From Paracoccaceae bacterium (lineage in GTDB: Bacteria > Pseudomonadota > Alphaproteobacteria > Rhodobacterales > Rhodobacteraceae), in the NCBI GenBank assembly GCA_002402045.2, contig NVUX02000008.1, forward strand, positions 37,328 through 101,327: a stretch of DNA of 64,000 bases, read 5' to 3'. The notes below the pieces were generated by a model. The model had not been told where the DNA came from and made no database searches. It saw only the letters and a program-made list of their open reading frames with translations. Within the stretch, counting starts at the first letter, position 1. Each line of letters starts with the position of its first letter. This document shows positions 43,204 through 51,732 of this stretch, piece by piece. The translations under genes and the position numbers were made by a program.

Positions 43204-44070
43204 ATGCAAAGCACAAAATTCACCTTTCACGCGATTTTCCTCCTTTCCGCCAGCCTTCTGGCCGGATGTGGCGGGAATATTTCTGACGCAGATCGCGCCT
43301 TGCCGGGCGGCAGTCTCAATGTGTTGGACGCCACCGGCATTAGCGAAATCATGCTTGATTTTGCCGATCCAGATGAAGCGGTCATCTATTTTCGGAGCGC
43401 CGTCGCGCAAAGTCCAGACCGGATAGACTTCCGGCGCGGCCTTGCTATTTCGCTCGTGCGCTCAGGCCAACACGCGGAGGCCGTGCTGATTTATGAGACC
43501 ATTCAAGAAGCCGGCGAGCTCACAAATGAAGACCGGATAGGCATGGCGGGAGCCTATATCCGCAATGGTGGCTGGGCTGAAGGCGAAGCGGCGCTAAACG
43601 CCATTCCCCCCACGTTTGAAACCTATGACCGCTACCGCCTTGAAGCGATTGTGGCCGACCATAACGAGGAGTGGACCAAGGCCGACAGCTTTTATGACAT
43701 CGCCCGCGGCCTCACCACAACCCCGGCAAACACGCTCAATAATTGGGGCTTCTCCAAGCGTATTCGCGGCGAAATGCAAGATGCGGAAAACCTGTTCCGC
43801 CAAGCCTTACGTGCCGACCCTTCCCTCTTTCGCGCCAAAGTAAACCTTGTGCAAACGCGCGCGCTTCGCGGCGAATATCAGCTCCCCGTAATTCCAATGA
43901 ATGACGAAGAGCGCGCCCTGCTCTATTATGAAGCCGCCAAAGTGGCTGTGCATAAGGGCGACAGGGATATCGGCCGTGGCTTACTGCAAGAAGCGATAGA
44001 CAGCCACCCCCGCCACTTTGCCGCCGCCGTAGACGCCCTAAACGCGCTTACCAGTTCAGTGGGCCTCTAG
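43204..44070 (+). CDS. second TPR lipoprotein of the Tad locus
   Basis: A 288-residue protein with a lipobox LLAGC (Cys22) and TPR repeats through residues about 55-270 (EAVIYFRSAVAQSPDRIDFR, LNNWGFSKRIRGEMQDAENL, and more). Together with the preceding protein it probably helps secretin assembly. It is immediately followed by the prepilin peptidase gene after 3 bp. Confidence 0.85.
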   Translation: MQSTKFTFHAIFLLSASLLAGCGGNISDADRALPGGSLNVLDATGISEIMLDFADPDEAVIYFRSAVAQSPDRIDFRRGLAISLVRSGQHAEAVLIYETIQEAGELTNEDRIGMAGAYIRNGGWAEGEAALNAIPPTFETYDRYRLEAIVADHNEEWTKADSFYDIARGLTTTPANTLNNWGFSKRIRGEMQDAENLFRQALRADPSLFRAKVNLVQTRALRGEYQLPVIPMNDEERALLYYEAAKVAVHKGDRDIGRGLLQEAIDSHPRHFAAAVDALNALTSSVGL

Positions 44071-44073
44071 TTC

Positions 44074-44562
44074 ATGGCCTATTGGGCAATTGTATTTCTA
44101 ATAGTTACTTTCCCGTTTTGCATTTACGCAACATGGACAGACCTCAAATTCCTAAAAATCCCCAATATTGTGCCGGTTTCGCTGGTGCTTGTTTTCATCG
44201 TGGTTGGCCCCTTTGTACTGCCCTTTTCTGAATACTGGCTCAGTCTCGTCTATGGCCTCATCGCCCTTATGCTCAGCCTCGTCATATTCGCCGCGCGGCT
44301 TGTTCCAGGCGGAGACCTAAAATACACTACGGCTATCATCCCGTTTGTTGATACAAACGAGCTGATTAGCTTTGCGATGTTTGTGTCTTTGTGCTCAATT
44401 TTGGCCGTGCTCACCCACTTGGTTTTTGGCTGGGTGGGCCTTGCCCCAAAAGATTGGGCCTCCTGGAAAACCGGCGGCTGGAAGCGCCGGTTTCCGGTGG
44501 GCTTCGCCCTCTCGGGCGGGCTTATTGTCTATTTAGCCGCGCATATCATTCAGCCGGTTTAA
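44074..44562 (+). CDS. cpaA: CpaA/TadV prepilin peptidase (A24 family)
   Basis: A 162-residue membrane protein with about five membrane helices. The two catalytic Asp motifs of A24 peptidases are seen: ATWTDLKFLKIPN (about 17-29) and VPGGDLKYTTAIIP (about 77-90). It cuts the leader of Flp-type pilins after the Gly, N-terminal to AVTVDW. It is the last gene of the Tad unit. The 3' end overlaps the GT-C-like gene on the other strand by 17 bp. Confidence 0.93.
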   Translation: MAYWAIVFLIVTFPFCIYATWTDLKFLKIPNIVPVSLVLVFIVVGPFVLPFSEYWLSLVYGLIALMLSLVIFAARLVPGGDLKYTTAIIPFVDTNELISFAMFVSLCSILAVLTHLVFGWVGLAPKDWASWKTGGWKRRFPVGFALSGGLIVYLAAHIIQPV

Positions 44563-46219
44563 TAAGCCTATAGAGCACCATAAGCTCCGAGCGATATATC
44601 TCCTCCAGCCCATAGCCATGCGCCGCCGCTTGCTCGACCATCGCGCTGCGCAGGTCCAATTTTCCGGAGCAAAATGGGACCGCCAAAAATGCAGCACCCT
44701 CCAGCCCTGCATCATCGCCGTAATACCACGGCGCTGCGCCCGGCACGCGGCCAACATCGCCCAGCAGCCAGACCATGCTCAGTACATCTGCCACCAATAC
44801 AGGCTGCCCCCGCACAGCCTCCAGCCCCTCCATTTGCTGGGCCATAGCCGAAAACTGCGTCATAAGTGGTTCACCGAGCCTGCAAGCGGGAAAGGTATAA
44901 CCGTTGATGACCAGCGGATCCAAATCCGCCCGCAGATTAGGCCAACCGGCTATGGCTTGCTCGCCATATATATCAGAAACCCGCCGCTCCGGCAGCCAAA
45001 TATCAGAGATTCCACCCTGCAATTCCAGCTTGGCAAAGGCCTCATCTTCGGATGTCACAAGCACTCGAAAAGGCGTTGTCGCCATAGAGAATACCGACGG
45101 GAAAATAAACGTGATGGCCGCAACAATCAGCACCAGCCCGCCCTGCCGCGCCGGAAGGCCAAATACCGGCTTTGCCGCGGCATCTGGTAGGTTAGCCCAG
45201 ATATAGAGCACGATTAGGTGCAGCCATTTCGGGTCATTCCCCCAGTTTTGATAGGTAATATAGGTGAATGCCGGCGCCAAAACCAGCACCACCAGCCCTT
45301 GGTGCATCCGCGCAGATTTTCGAAATATTATCAGCGCAGCAAACAATATAATCGACGAAACAATGGTGTTCGGACTACCGGCCACATCGCTCAAGCCTAC
45401 ACCAGTATTGACCCGCGCAGATTCCGGCCGTGTCAAAACCAGCAAATCCTCAAAATAGGCAAAAAAGAAATCCAGCCCAAGCCAAGCGAGCAGCGCCACC
45501 CCCACCAGCAGCCCCACGCCCATGGCCTTAAGCAGCAGCATCCCCTGCTTTTGCGCCAGTAAAATGATAATAACCACAGGAAGCAGCGGCACAAAAAAGG
45601 TCATCTTCAGCATCGCCAGCGCCGCCATGCTTAGCCCAATAACCAAAGGCGCAACCCAAGCCTCGCCTAGCTTTCGGTGTGGCACAAACAAGATCGTCGC
45701 AAGCAGCAGAAACGTTATGCTCCAACCCCAGCGATTGTAATACATCGAAAGCGAGATCGTGGATGAGCCACCGCCGTAAACGACCGCCATCATGGTTATC
45801 ACCATGATAGTGCCAAAATAATAGGCCTGCCCTTTGCTAAACCGCGTGGCCGACAGCCACCAGATCACCGGCAGCATAACAGCCAGCATCGCGGCATCCG
45901 CCAATAGCGTAGCCTTGCCCACCGCAAATCCCAGCGTCAAAAAACCGGCCACCGGGGCAAAGCCCAAAATGCCGATCGGGGTCATAAAGTCTACATGCGG
46001 CAGCTCCCCGCTCACCATCCTCAGCGTAGCATCCAGCATATGCATCAAGTCCCCTTCATGCGCCGTAATTGCCAGCTTTGATGGCAACATTAGCAGCAAG
46101 AGATCGATTGCAAAAAACGCTATCAAAAATCCGCCAAACTTTAGCGATTGCTTATGTGTAATAACCCTGCCTCCAGCTGAAAATTTGTGGTATGATATAT
46201 CACCCAACGGCAAATTCAA
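44546..46219 (-). CDS. polytopic membrane protein with GT-C glycosyltransferase features
   Basis: A 557-residue protein with ten or more membrane helices and a C-terminal soluble part of about 170 residues. After the first helix comes an acidic loop, AHEGDLMHMLDATLRMVSGE and then LPHVDFMTPIG. Loop-1 acidic residues with a DATLRxxxGExPxxDFxxPxG outline are typical of GT-C enzymes that use polyprenyl-phosphate sugars (ArnT, PMT, TfpW and mycobacterial arabinosyltransferase types). I cannot place it in a named family. It is convergent with cpaA and divergent from an AAA+ ATPase gene. Its position beside the Tad locus and the prenyl-pentose genes 11 kb away suggest it could glycosylate pilin. Confidence 0.6.
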   Translation of the reverse strand: MNLPLGDISYHKFSAGGRVITHKQSLKFGGFLIAFFAIDLLLLMLPSKLAITAHEGDLMHMLDATLRMVSGELPHVDFMTPIGILGFAPVAGFLTLGFAVGKATLLADAAMLAVMLPVIWWLSATRFSKGQAYYFGTIMVITMMAVVYGGGSSTISLSMYYNRWGWSITFLLLATILFVPHRKLGEAWVAPLVIGLSMAALAMLKMTFFVPLLPVVIIILLAQKQGMLLLKAMGVGLLVGVALLAWLGLDFFFAYFEDLLVLTRPESARVNTGVGLSDVAGSPNTIVSSIILFAALIIFRKSARMHQGLVVLVLAPAFTYITYQNWGNDPKWLHLIVLYIWANLPDAAAKPVFGLPARQGGLVLIVAAITFIFPSVFSMATTPFRVLVTSEDEAFAKLELQGGISDIWLPERRVSDIYGEQAIAGWPNLRADLDPLVINGYTFPACRLGEPLMTQFSAMAQQMEGLEAVRGQPVLVADVLSMVWLLGDVGRVPGAAPWYYGDDAGLEGAAFLAVPFCSGKLDLRSAMVEQAAAHGYGLEEIYRSELMVLYRLIKPAE

Positions 46220-46318
46220 TCCTCAACACGGGTCCATTCGCTTCTAAAAAACACTCGCTTGCAACAGGCTCTTGCAACACGTTAAACTAGTGCAAATATT
46301 CACAGCAGGGATTTCAAG

Positions 46319-47620
46319 ATGACTCAATCCACTCCGATGCCCGTTCCCCCCAAATCTTTGGCCGACCTCGGTATTGACGTCACGCTTCTGCGGGAAATTT
46401 TACTCAAAACCATGTTGCGGCGCAATCTTGATACTATCCTCAAAATTTCAGAAGCCATGCGAATTTCCGTACCGATCGCCCAAGAACTGATCGATATCAC
46501 CCGTGAATTCAACATGATCGAAACACTTGGGGCAGCACGCACCGATGATGAGAAACGGCTTCGCTATAAGCTCACAGATTCCGGCCGGCAAACGGCACTC
46601 GACGCGCTCTCGCAGTCCGAATATTTCGGCGCTGTGCCGGTCCCACTAGAAGAATATAAAACTCAAGTTGAGGCACAATCTATTCGGGACGTTGCCGTTC
46701 CAAAGAAAACTCTAACAGAAAGCATGCAGCATCTAATCATCAACGATAAAATGTTTAGCCAACTCGGACCTGCCGTTAATTCTCCACGCTCGGTTTTGTT
46801 TTACGGCCCTCCCGGCAATGGTAAATCCTCCATCGCCGATGGCATCCGTAACGCCTACACAGATAATATCTATGTTCCGGAATTCATCGAATATGCCGGG
46901 AATGTGATCTCGCTATACGACCCTCTCATCCACACCAAGGTTGAGGAAGAAGAGCAGGATAAAAACGCACTACGCCTGACTGACCACGGCTATGACAAGC
47001 GCTATATACTGTGTCAGCGCCCCACCGTTATTACCGGCGGCGAGCTAACAATGGATATGTTGGACCTCAGTTTCAATCCGGTTTCCCGCACCTACCAAGC
47101 CCCGCTTCAGCTCAAATCTTCCGGTGGCGTTTTTATTGTGGACGACCTTGGCCGCCAATCCACGCCGCCCCAAACCCTGATCAATCGCTGGATTGTACCT
47201 ATGGAATCCGGTTTTGATATCCTCACCTTACAATCCGGCCAAAAGTTTACCGTGCCGTTTGATACCAAAGTGATGTTTTCCACCAACTTCGCTCCTAACA
47301 AGATTTTTGACGACGCAGCCCTGCGCCGTGTCCACTATAAAATTTATATTGGCAATCCGAGCAGAGATGATTTCATTAAAATCTTCATCCACACAGTTGA
47401 GCAGTATCCTATTGAATTTAAAGAAGAAGTTCTTTCCCACCTGCTGGTGAGCCTCTACCCGACCGTGGATAACAATTTTGCAGCCTATCATCCAAAATTC
47501 TTGATTGAGCAAATGATTTCGGCCTGCCGATATGAAGCAATGGAGCCGCAAATGACCGTCGGTTTGGTAGAGCGGGCGTGGGAGCACCTGTTCATTAATG
47601 ATAGCGAAAACAGCCTGTAG
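46319..47620 (+). CDS. AAA+ ATPase with N-terminal winged helix
   Basis: A 433-residue protein. Residues about 1-105 look like a winged-helix part (LLREILLKTMLRRNLDTI, then LRYKLTDSGRQTALDAL). An AAA+ core follows, with Walker A FYGPPGNGKSSIADGIRNA near residue 163, Walker B GVFIVDDLG near residue 265 and a sensor-like VMFSTNF. It is a soluble ATPase. Homologous ATPases are often found next to Tad loci in Rhodobacterales as I recall, but the role is unknown to me. It is divergent from the GT-C-like gene (99 bp between) and convergent with folD. Confidence 0.75.
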   Translation: MTQSTPMPVPPKSLADLGIDVTLLREILLKTMLRRNLDTILKISEAMRISVPIAQELIDITREFNMIETLGAARTDDEKRLRYKLTDSGRQTALDALSQSEYFGAVPVPLEEYKTQVEAQSIRDVAVPKKTLTESMQHLIINDKMFSQLGPAVNSPRSVLFYGPPGNGKSSIADGIRNAYTDNIYVPEFIEYAGNVISLYDPLIHTKVEEEEQDKNALRLTDHGYDKRYILCQRPTVITGGELTMDMLDLSFNPVSRTYQAPLQLKSSGGVFIVDDLGRQSTPPQTLINRWIVPMESGFDILTLQSGQKFTVPFDTKVMFSTNFAPNKIFDDAALRRVHYKIYIGNPSRDDFIKIFIHTVEQYPIEFKEEVLSHLLVSLYPTVDNNFAAYHPKFLIEQMISACRYEAMEPQMTVGLVERAWEHLFINDSENSL

Positions 47621-47638
47621 GCAGGGGGTTTTCGCCCC

Positions 47639-48538
47639 CTAGGCCGTCAGCCCCTCTGGCTCAGCCAACCCGTTCACGCGGCAACATGCCGTAACGGTAT
47701 TGGCCAAAAGGCAGGCTATCGTCATCGGCCCCACACCGCCAGGAACCGGCGTAATCGCGCCCGCCACCTCGGCCACACTGGCATAGTCCACATCGCCCAC
47801 AAGCCGCATTTTACCTTCTCCGCGCTCCGGCGCAGCAATCCGGTTAATGCCCACATCAATCACAGTTGCTCCGGGCTTTACCCAGTCAGATTTTATCATT
47901 TCTGCCCGCCCAACAGCCGCAATCAATATGTCTGCCCGCTTGCAAACCGCCTCAATATTCGTGGTGCGTGAATGCGCAATCGTGACCGTGCAGCTATCTC
48001 GCAGCAGCAGTTGTGCCAGCGGTTTGCCCACCAGATTTGAGCGCCCCACCACCACGGCATTGAGCCCCGAAAGGCTACCATGCCTATCTCGTAGCAGCAT
48101 TAGGCAGCCCAAAGGCGTGCACGAAACCAGCCCTTTTTGCCCCGTAGCCAATAGGCCTGCATTTAGCACATGCAGCCCGTCTACGTCCTTCTCCGGCGAG
48201 ATGGCCGCAATTATTTCTGCTTCATCAAGGTGGTCCGGCACTGGAAACTGGCACAATATCCCATGCACCTTAGGGTCATTATTCAGCTTATCAATCAATG
48301 CCAGCAGCACCTCGCGCGGTGTATCCGCCGCTAGATTATGCTCATAGCTGTTCATGCCAACCTCAAGTGTTTGCCGCCCCTTATTGCGCACATAAACCTC
48401 AGACGCTGGGTCCTCCCCCACAAGAATAACCGCCAGCCCGGGCGTGATCCCGCTCTCTTTCAGGCGCGCCACATGCTCGGCAACTTTCTCCCGAACCGTG
48501 GCCGCAAAGGCCTTGCCATCAATCCTGTCAGCGCTCAT
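47639..48538 (-). CDS. folD: bifunctional methylenetetrahydrofolate dehydrogenase/cyclohydrolase FolD
   Basis: A 299-residue protein with the FolD motifs [16 protein letters not shown] (about 37-52), [30 protein letters not shown] and [17 protein letters not shown]. It interconverts 5,10-methylene-, methenyl- and 10-formyl-tetrahydrofolate with NADP. The ATG overlaps the stop of fhs by 1 bp, so it is translationally coupled to fhs. The two genes together link formate to one-carbon units. Confidence 0.95.
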   Translation of the reverse strand: MSADRIDGKAFAATVREKVAEHVARLKESGITPGLAVILVGEDPASEVYVRNKGRQTLEVGMNSYEHNLAADTPREVLLALIDKLNNDPKVHGILCQFPVPDHLDEAEIIAAISPEKDVDGLHVLNAGLLATGQKGLVSCTPLGCLMLLRDRHGSLSGLNAVVVGRSNLVGKPLAQLLLRDSCTVTIAHSRTTNIEAVCKRADILIAAVGRAEMIKSDWVKPGATVIDVGINRIAAPERGEGKMRLVGDVDYASVAEVAGAITPVPGGVGPMTIACLLANTVTACCRVNGLAEPEGLTA

Positions 48539-50214
48539 CAGAACAACCCTTCAATTTCGCCCGCATCATTTAGCCGAATGCTTTTTGCCGCCGGTGTGCG
48601 AGGCAGCCCCGGCATGGTCATAATAGCACCACAGATCACCACAATAAACCCGGCACCTGCCGAAAGCCGCACTTCGCGAACAGGCAATGAATGCCCCGTG
48701 GGTGCGCCACGCAAATCAGGATCAGTTGAGAAACTATACTGCGTTTTCGCCATGCAAACCGGCAAATGGCCATAGCCAGCCTCCTCCCAATCGCGCAACT
48801 GCTGCCGGATTTTCTTATCCGCCAATACCTCGTCGGCACGATATATCCTTTTGGCCACAGTTTCGATTTTTTCAAATAAAGGCATCTCATCGGGGTATAA
48901 AGGTGCGAATTGTGCAACATCCGCCTCGGCAATCTCGGCCACGCGCTCGGCCAATTCCTTGATCCCGGCGCTGCCTTTTGCCCAATGCATACACAAAATC
49001 GCCTCTGATCCGTGCCCGCGCGCATAGGCCTTAATGGCCTCCACTTCTTCATCGGTATCGGTGGTAAAATGGTTAATCGCCACCACCACCGGCACCCCAA
49101 AACTCTTCATATTCTCAATATGCCGCCCAAGGTTTGCGCAGCCCTCGATCACCGCATTCACGTTTTCCGTGCCAAGATCTGCGCGCGCCACGCCGCCGTT
49201 CATCTTACTAGCCCGCACCGTTGCAACCAGCACCACCACATCCGGCGAAATCCCCGCCTTACGGCACTTGATGTTCATAAACTTCTCGGCGCCCAAATCT
49301 GCACCAAAGCCGGCCTCGGTTACCACAAACTCGCTGATCTTCAGCGCGGTTTGGGTGGCCACCACCGAGTTACAGCCATGCGCAATATTGGCAAACGGCC
49401 CGCCATGCACCAGCGCCGGATTGTTCTCCAGCGTTTGCACAAGGTTGGGCTGCATTGCTTGCTGAAGCAGCACCGTCATCGCGCCATCAGCCTCAATATC
49501 TCGGCAATAAATCGGGGTCCGGTCACGCCGGTATGCCACAATAATATCCCCCAACCGCTTCTCCAAATCCTTCAAATCGTTCGAAAGACACAGGATCGCC
49601 ATTACCTCAGACGCGACCGTAATATCAAAGCCACCTTGGCGTGGAAACCCGTTGGCAATGCCACCAAGGCTCACCACAACATCGCGCAACGCGCGGTCAT
49701 TCATGTCCATCACCCGGCGCCACACAATCCGGCGCTCGTCAATTTCCAGCTCATTGCCCCAATAAATGTGGTTATCAATCATCGCCGAAAGCAGGTTGTG
49801 CGCCGAAGTAATCGCATGAAAATCACCTGTGAAATGCAGGTTCATATCCTCCATCGGCACCACCTGAGCATAGCCGCCACCCGCAGCCCCGCCCTTCATG
49901 CCAAAGCACGGCCCAAGGCTGGCCTCACGAATGCAAATCGTAGATTGCTTGCCAATCGCATTTAGCCCATCCGAAAGCCCCACAGTCGTTGTCGTTTTCC
50001 CCTCGCCCGCAGGCGTGGGAGAAATCGCCGTGACCAAAATCAGCTTTCCATCGGGTTTGCCAGCTTGTGCCGCAATAAATTCAGCCGAAATCTTGGCTTT
50101 ATCATGGCCATAAGGCAGCAAATCCGCTTCGGGAATCCCCAGCTTAGCGCCAATCTCTTGGATCGGTTTTTTATGGGCTGCGCGGGCAATTTCAATATCG
50201 GTCTGGTATTCCAT
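48538..50214 (-). CDS. fhs: formate-tetrahydrofolate ligase
   Basis: The ATG at 50214 gives 558 residues. The ATP-binding motif [18 protein letters not shown] is near residue 70, followed by [20 protein letters not shown] and the [15 protein letters not shown] motif near residue 300. It activates formate with ATP to 10-formyltetrahydrofolate. In Rhodobacterales it often serves one-carbon oxidation of methylated compounds. It is directly upstream of folD on the same strand. The tam-like remnant lies 131 bp further upstream. Confidence 0.96.
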   Translation of the reverse strand: MEYQTDIEIARAAHKKPIQEIGAKLGIPEADLLPYGHDKAKISAEFIAAQAGKPDGKLILVTAISPTPAGEGKTTTTVGLSDGLNAIGKQSTICIREASLGPCFGMKGGAAGGGYAQVVPMEDMNLHFTGDFHAITSAHNLLSAMIDNHIYWGNELEIDERRIVWRRVMDMNDRALRDVVVSLGGIANGFPRQGGFDITVASEVMAILCLSNDLKDLEKRLGDIIVAYRRDRTPIYCRDIEADGAMTVLLQQAMQPNLVQTLENNPALVHGGPFANIAHGCNSVVATQTALKISEFVVTEAGFGADLGAEKFMNIKCRKAGISPDVVVLVATVRASKMNGGVARADLGTENVNAVIEGCANLGRHIENMKSFGVPVVVAINHFTTDTDEEVEAIKAYARGHGSEAILCMHWAKGSAGIKELAERVAEIAEADVAQFAPLYPDEMPLFEKIETVAKRIYRADEVLADKKIRQQLRDWEEAGYGHLPVCMAKTQYSFSTDPDLRGAPTGHSLPVREVRLSAGAGFIVVICGAIMTMPGLPRTPAAKSIRLNDAGEIEGLF

Positions 50215-50344
50215 TTGGCACCTCAAGGCATGGGTTTAATTGAACAAAGCTTACCGCGCTTCGCGCCGTGCGCAAGCTGTTTTTCGACACGAAAACAGCC
50301 AAAGCCGACGAAATGCGATTAAGTGTGTGCCAAAGTATACGCGC

Positions 50345-51105
50345 TTAAAGCGCCCGCACCAGAACAAAAAACTGCCGCAAGAAAGGAAAGTTCACGCTTC
50401 CGTCCGCCGCCAGCGGATACGCATCCATCAAGGCCGCATCATAGGCCGCCAAAAACCTCCCCTGCTCCGCCGCGTTAAGCTTCGCCAAAATCGGCCGCGC
50501 TGCCGTGCTTTGGGTAAACCGCCGCACGGGGTGCCCCTCATCCGCGCCCAGCCGTTGGAAATAGCTGGTCTCCCAGATGTTCAGCCTGCCAAATGGTGCC
50601 AAAACCTCCGCCAGTTTTTGTGGCGGTGCCACTGGCGGCACATAGCCCGCCGTTTTAAACCGCGTAGGAAACAGTTCCTCCGCTATTTTGCGCAAAAGCA
50701 CATGTGAAGGCGCATTAAATTGCCGAGGCATCTGCACCGCCAGCACGCCGCCCTCTGGCAGCATCCGCGCCAAGCGCGGAAAAAGCGTGGCATGCTCAGG
50801 CAGCCAGTGCAGCGCCGCATTGCTGAAAATCAGCGCCGGTGCCCCCTGCCAATCAGCAATATCCGCGTCCTCAAGCGCATCATAAATCCCCGTTTTGCCG
50901 CCGCCGCCAGCATCGAACCCGAGCTATCAACCCCCACCAGTCGCCTACCAAACCGCGCCTTCAGCGCGGCCCCCACCGGCCCGTTACCACAGCCAAGGTC
51001 CACCACATCTCCTACAGGCAGCGCAGGCACCTGCGCTAGCAGGTCCAAGGCAGGCCGCAATCGCAGCCCACCAAACCTTGCGTAACTTTCAGGGCTCCAT
51101 TCCAC
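50345..51105 (-). pseudogene. trans-aconitate methyltransferase-like gene interrupted by a frameshift
   Basis: The 5' frame (51105 down to about 50896, GTG start) encodes MEWSPESYARFGGLRLRPAL and the SAM motif VDLGCGNGPVGAALKARFGR, then loses homology. Shifting the frame in the AAAA run at 50893-50896 restores the Tam pattern: TGIYDALEDADIADW, IFSNAALHWLPEHATLFPRL, LAVQMPRQFNAPSH and the C-terminal helix, ending at 50345. One missing A explains it. As it stands no full-length protein is made. A sequencing or assembly error in the homopolymer cannot be excluded. It is the second gene after the MOSC gene, with the GTG immediately behind its stop. Confidence 0.82.
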
Positions 51106-51684
51106 TTATTGCACCCATGCCCGCTGTTCCGGCACATGCAACCGTAGCGCATCGCCCACCCGCAGCAGCCCTTCGCGCTCCACCCAGCCCGTAACCCCGC
51201 GCCGGCCTTTTGCCGCGGCCTTAAATAGCCCGCCTTTGCCCGGCATCACCGCCTCAATGCCTTTTGCAGGCAGGTGGCACGGCCGATTTTCCATATCCAC
51301 ACAAATGGCCGCCCCCGCCTGACTGACAAGCCTTGACCCAGGCGGAATATGCGTAAAATCAGGTATTCCTTCCAGCAAAACAGAAACGCTCAGCAACGCA
51401 GGAGCCAGCGCTTCCACGCTCATTCCAGCACCTATTTCCGCCAGCTCTTCTGCCGACATGAGGCAAAGCTGCCGTGTGTTCTTAATCTCGCTACCCTTTG
51501 GATATTGCGATACGACCCGGCTGCAAGACGCGCGCGTAAGCCCGTTTCGGCTTTCCCCGACCGGCCCCTGAAATCGCAAATCCAGCGTTTCAACCGCACG
51601 GTTGCCAAGCCCCACGGCCCGATCATCATTCAGCCCAAGCCACGTAACGCGGCCCACAAAATCAGTTGGCACCAATGCTGGCAT
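51106..51684 (-). CDS. MOSC domain-containing protein
   Basis: Starting at MPALVPTDFVGRVTWLG gives 192 residues. It shows the MOSC pattern GPVGESRNGLTRASCSRVVS with a conserved Cys, then LLEGIPDFTHIPPGSRLV and GRRGVTGWVEREG. MOSC domains are found in molybdenum-cofactor sulfurases and in YiiM/YcbX-type proteins that handle sulfur or reduce N-hydroxylated compounds. No partner domain or gene is present. It is followed directly by the tam-like gene and preceded by the ftsH terminator. Confidence 0.85.
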   Translation of the reverse strand: MPALVPTDFVGRVTWLGLNDDRAVGLGNRAVETLDLRFQGPVGESRNGLTRASCSRVVSQYPKGSEIKNTRQLCLMSAEELAEIGAGMSVEALAPALLSVSVLLEGIPDFTHIPPGSRLVSQAGAAICVDMENRPCHLPAKGIEAVMPGKGGLFKAAAKGRRGVTGWVEREGLLRVGDALRLHVPEQRAWVQ

Positions 51685-51697
51685 GTCATTTCTCCAT

Positions 51698-51727
51698 AAA
51701 AAAACCGACACCCGAAAGTGCCGGTTT
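51698..51727 (-). terminator. Rho-independent terminator of ftsH
   Basis: Read on the minus strand, AAACCGGCAC pairs with GTGTCGGTTT (one G-U pair) around a 6-base loop and is followed by four more T. It lies between the ftsH stop (51733) and the MOSC start (51684), so it ends the long ybgC-to-ftsH unit. Confidence 0.88.
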
Positions 51728-51732
51728 ATGTT

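Noticed and set aside
47622..47641. GC-rich hairpin between the AAA+ gene and folD as a terminator
   Set aside because: The stem AGGGGG/CCCCCT is short, has no T-run on either side, and overlaps the folD stop codon.
49012..49965. Long plus-strand reading of 317 codons opposite fhs
   Set aside because: It lies fully antisense to a highly conserved enzyme, is rich in His and Arg as expected from the complementary strand of this codon use, and has no family features.
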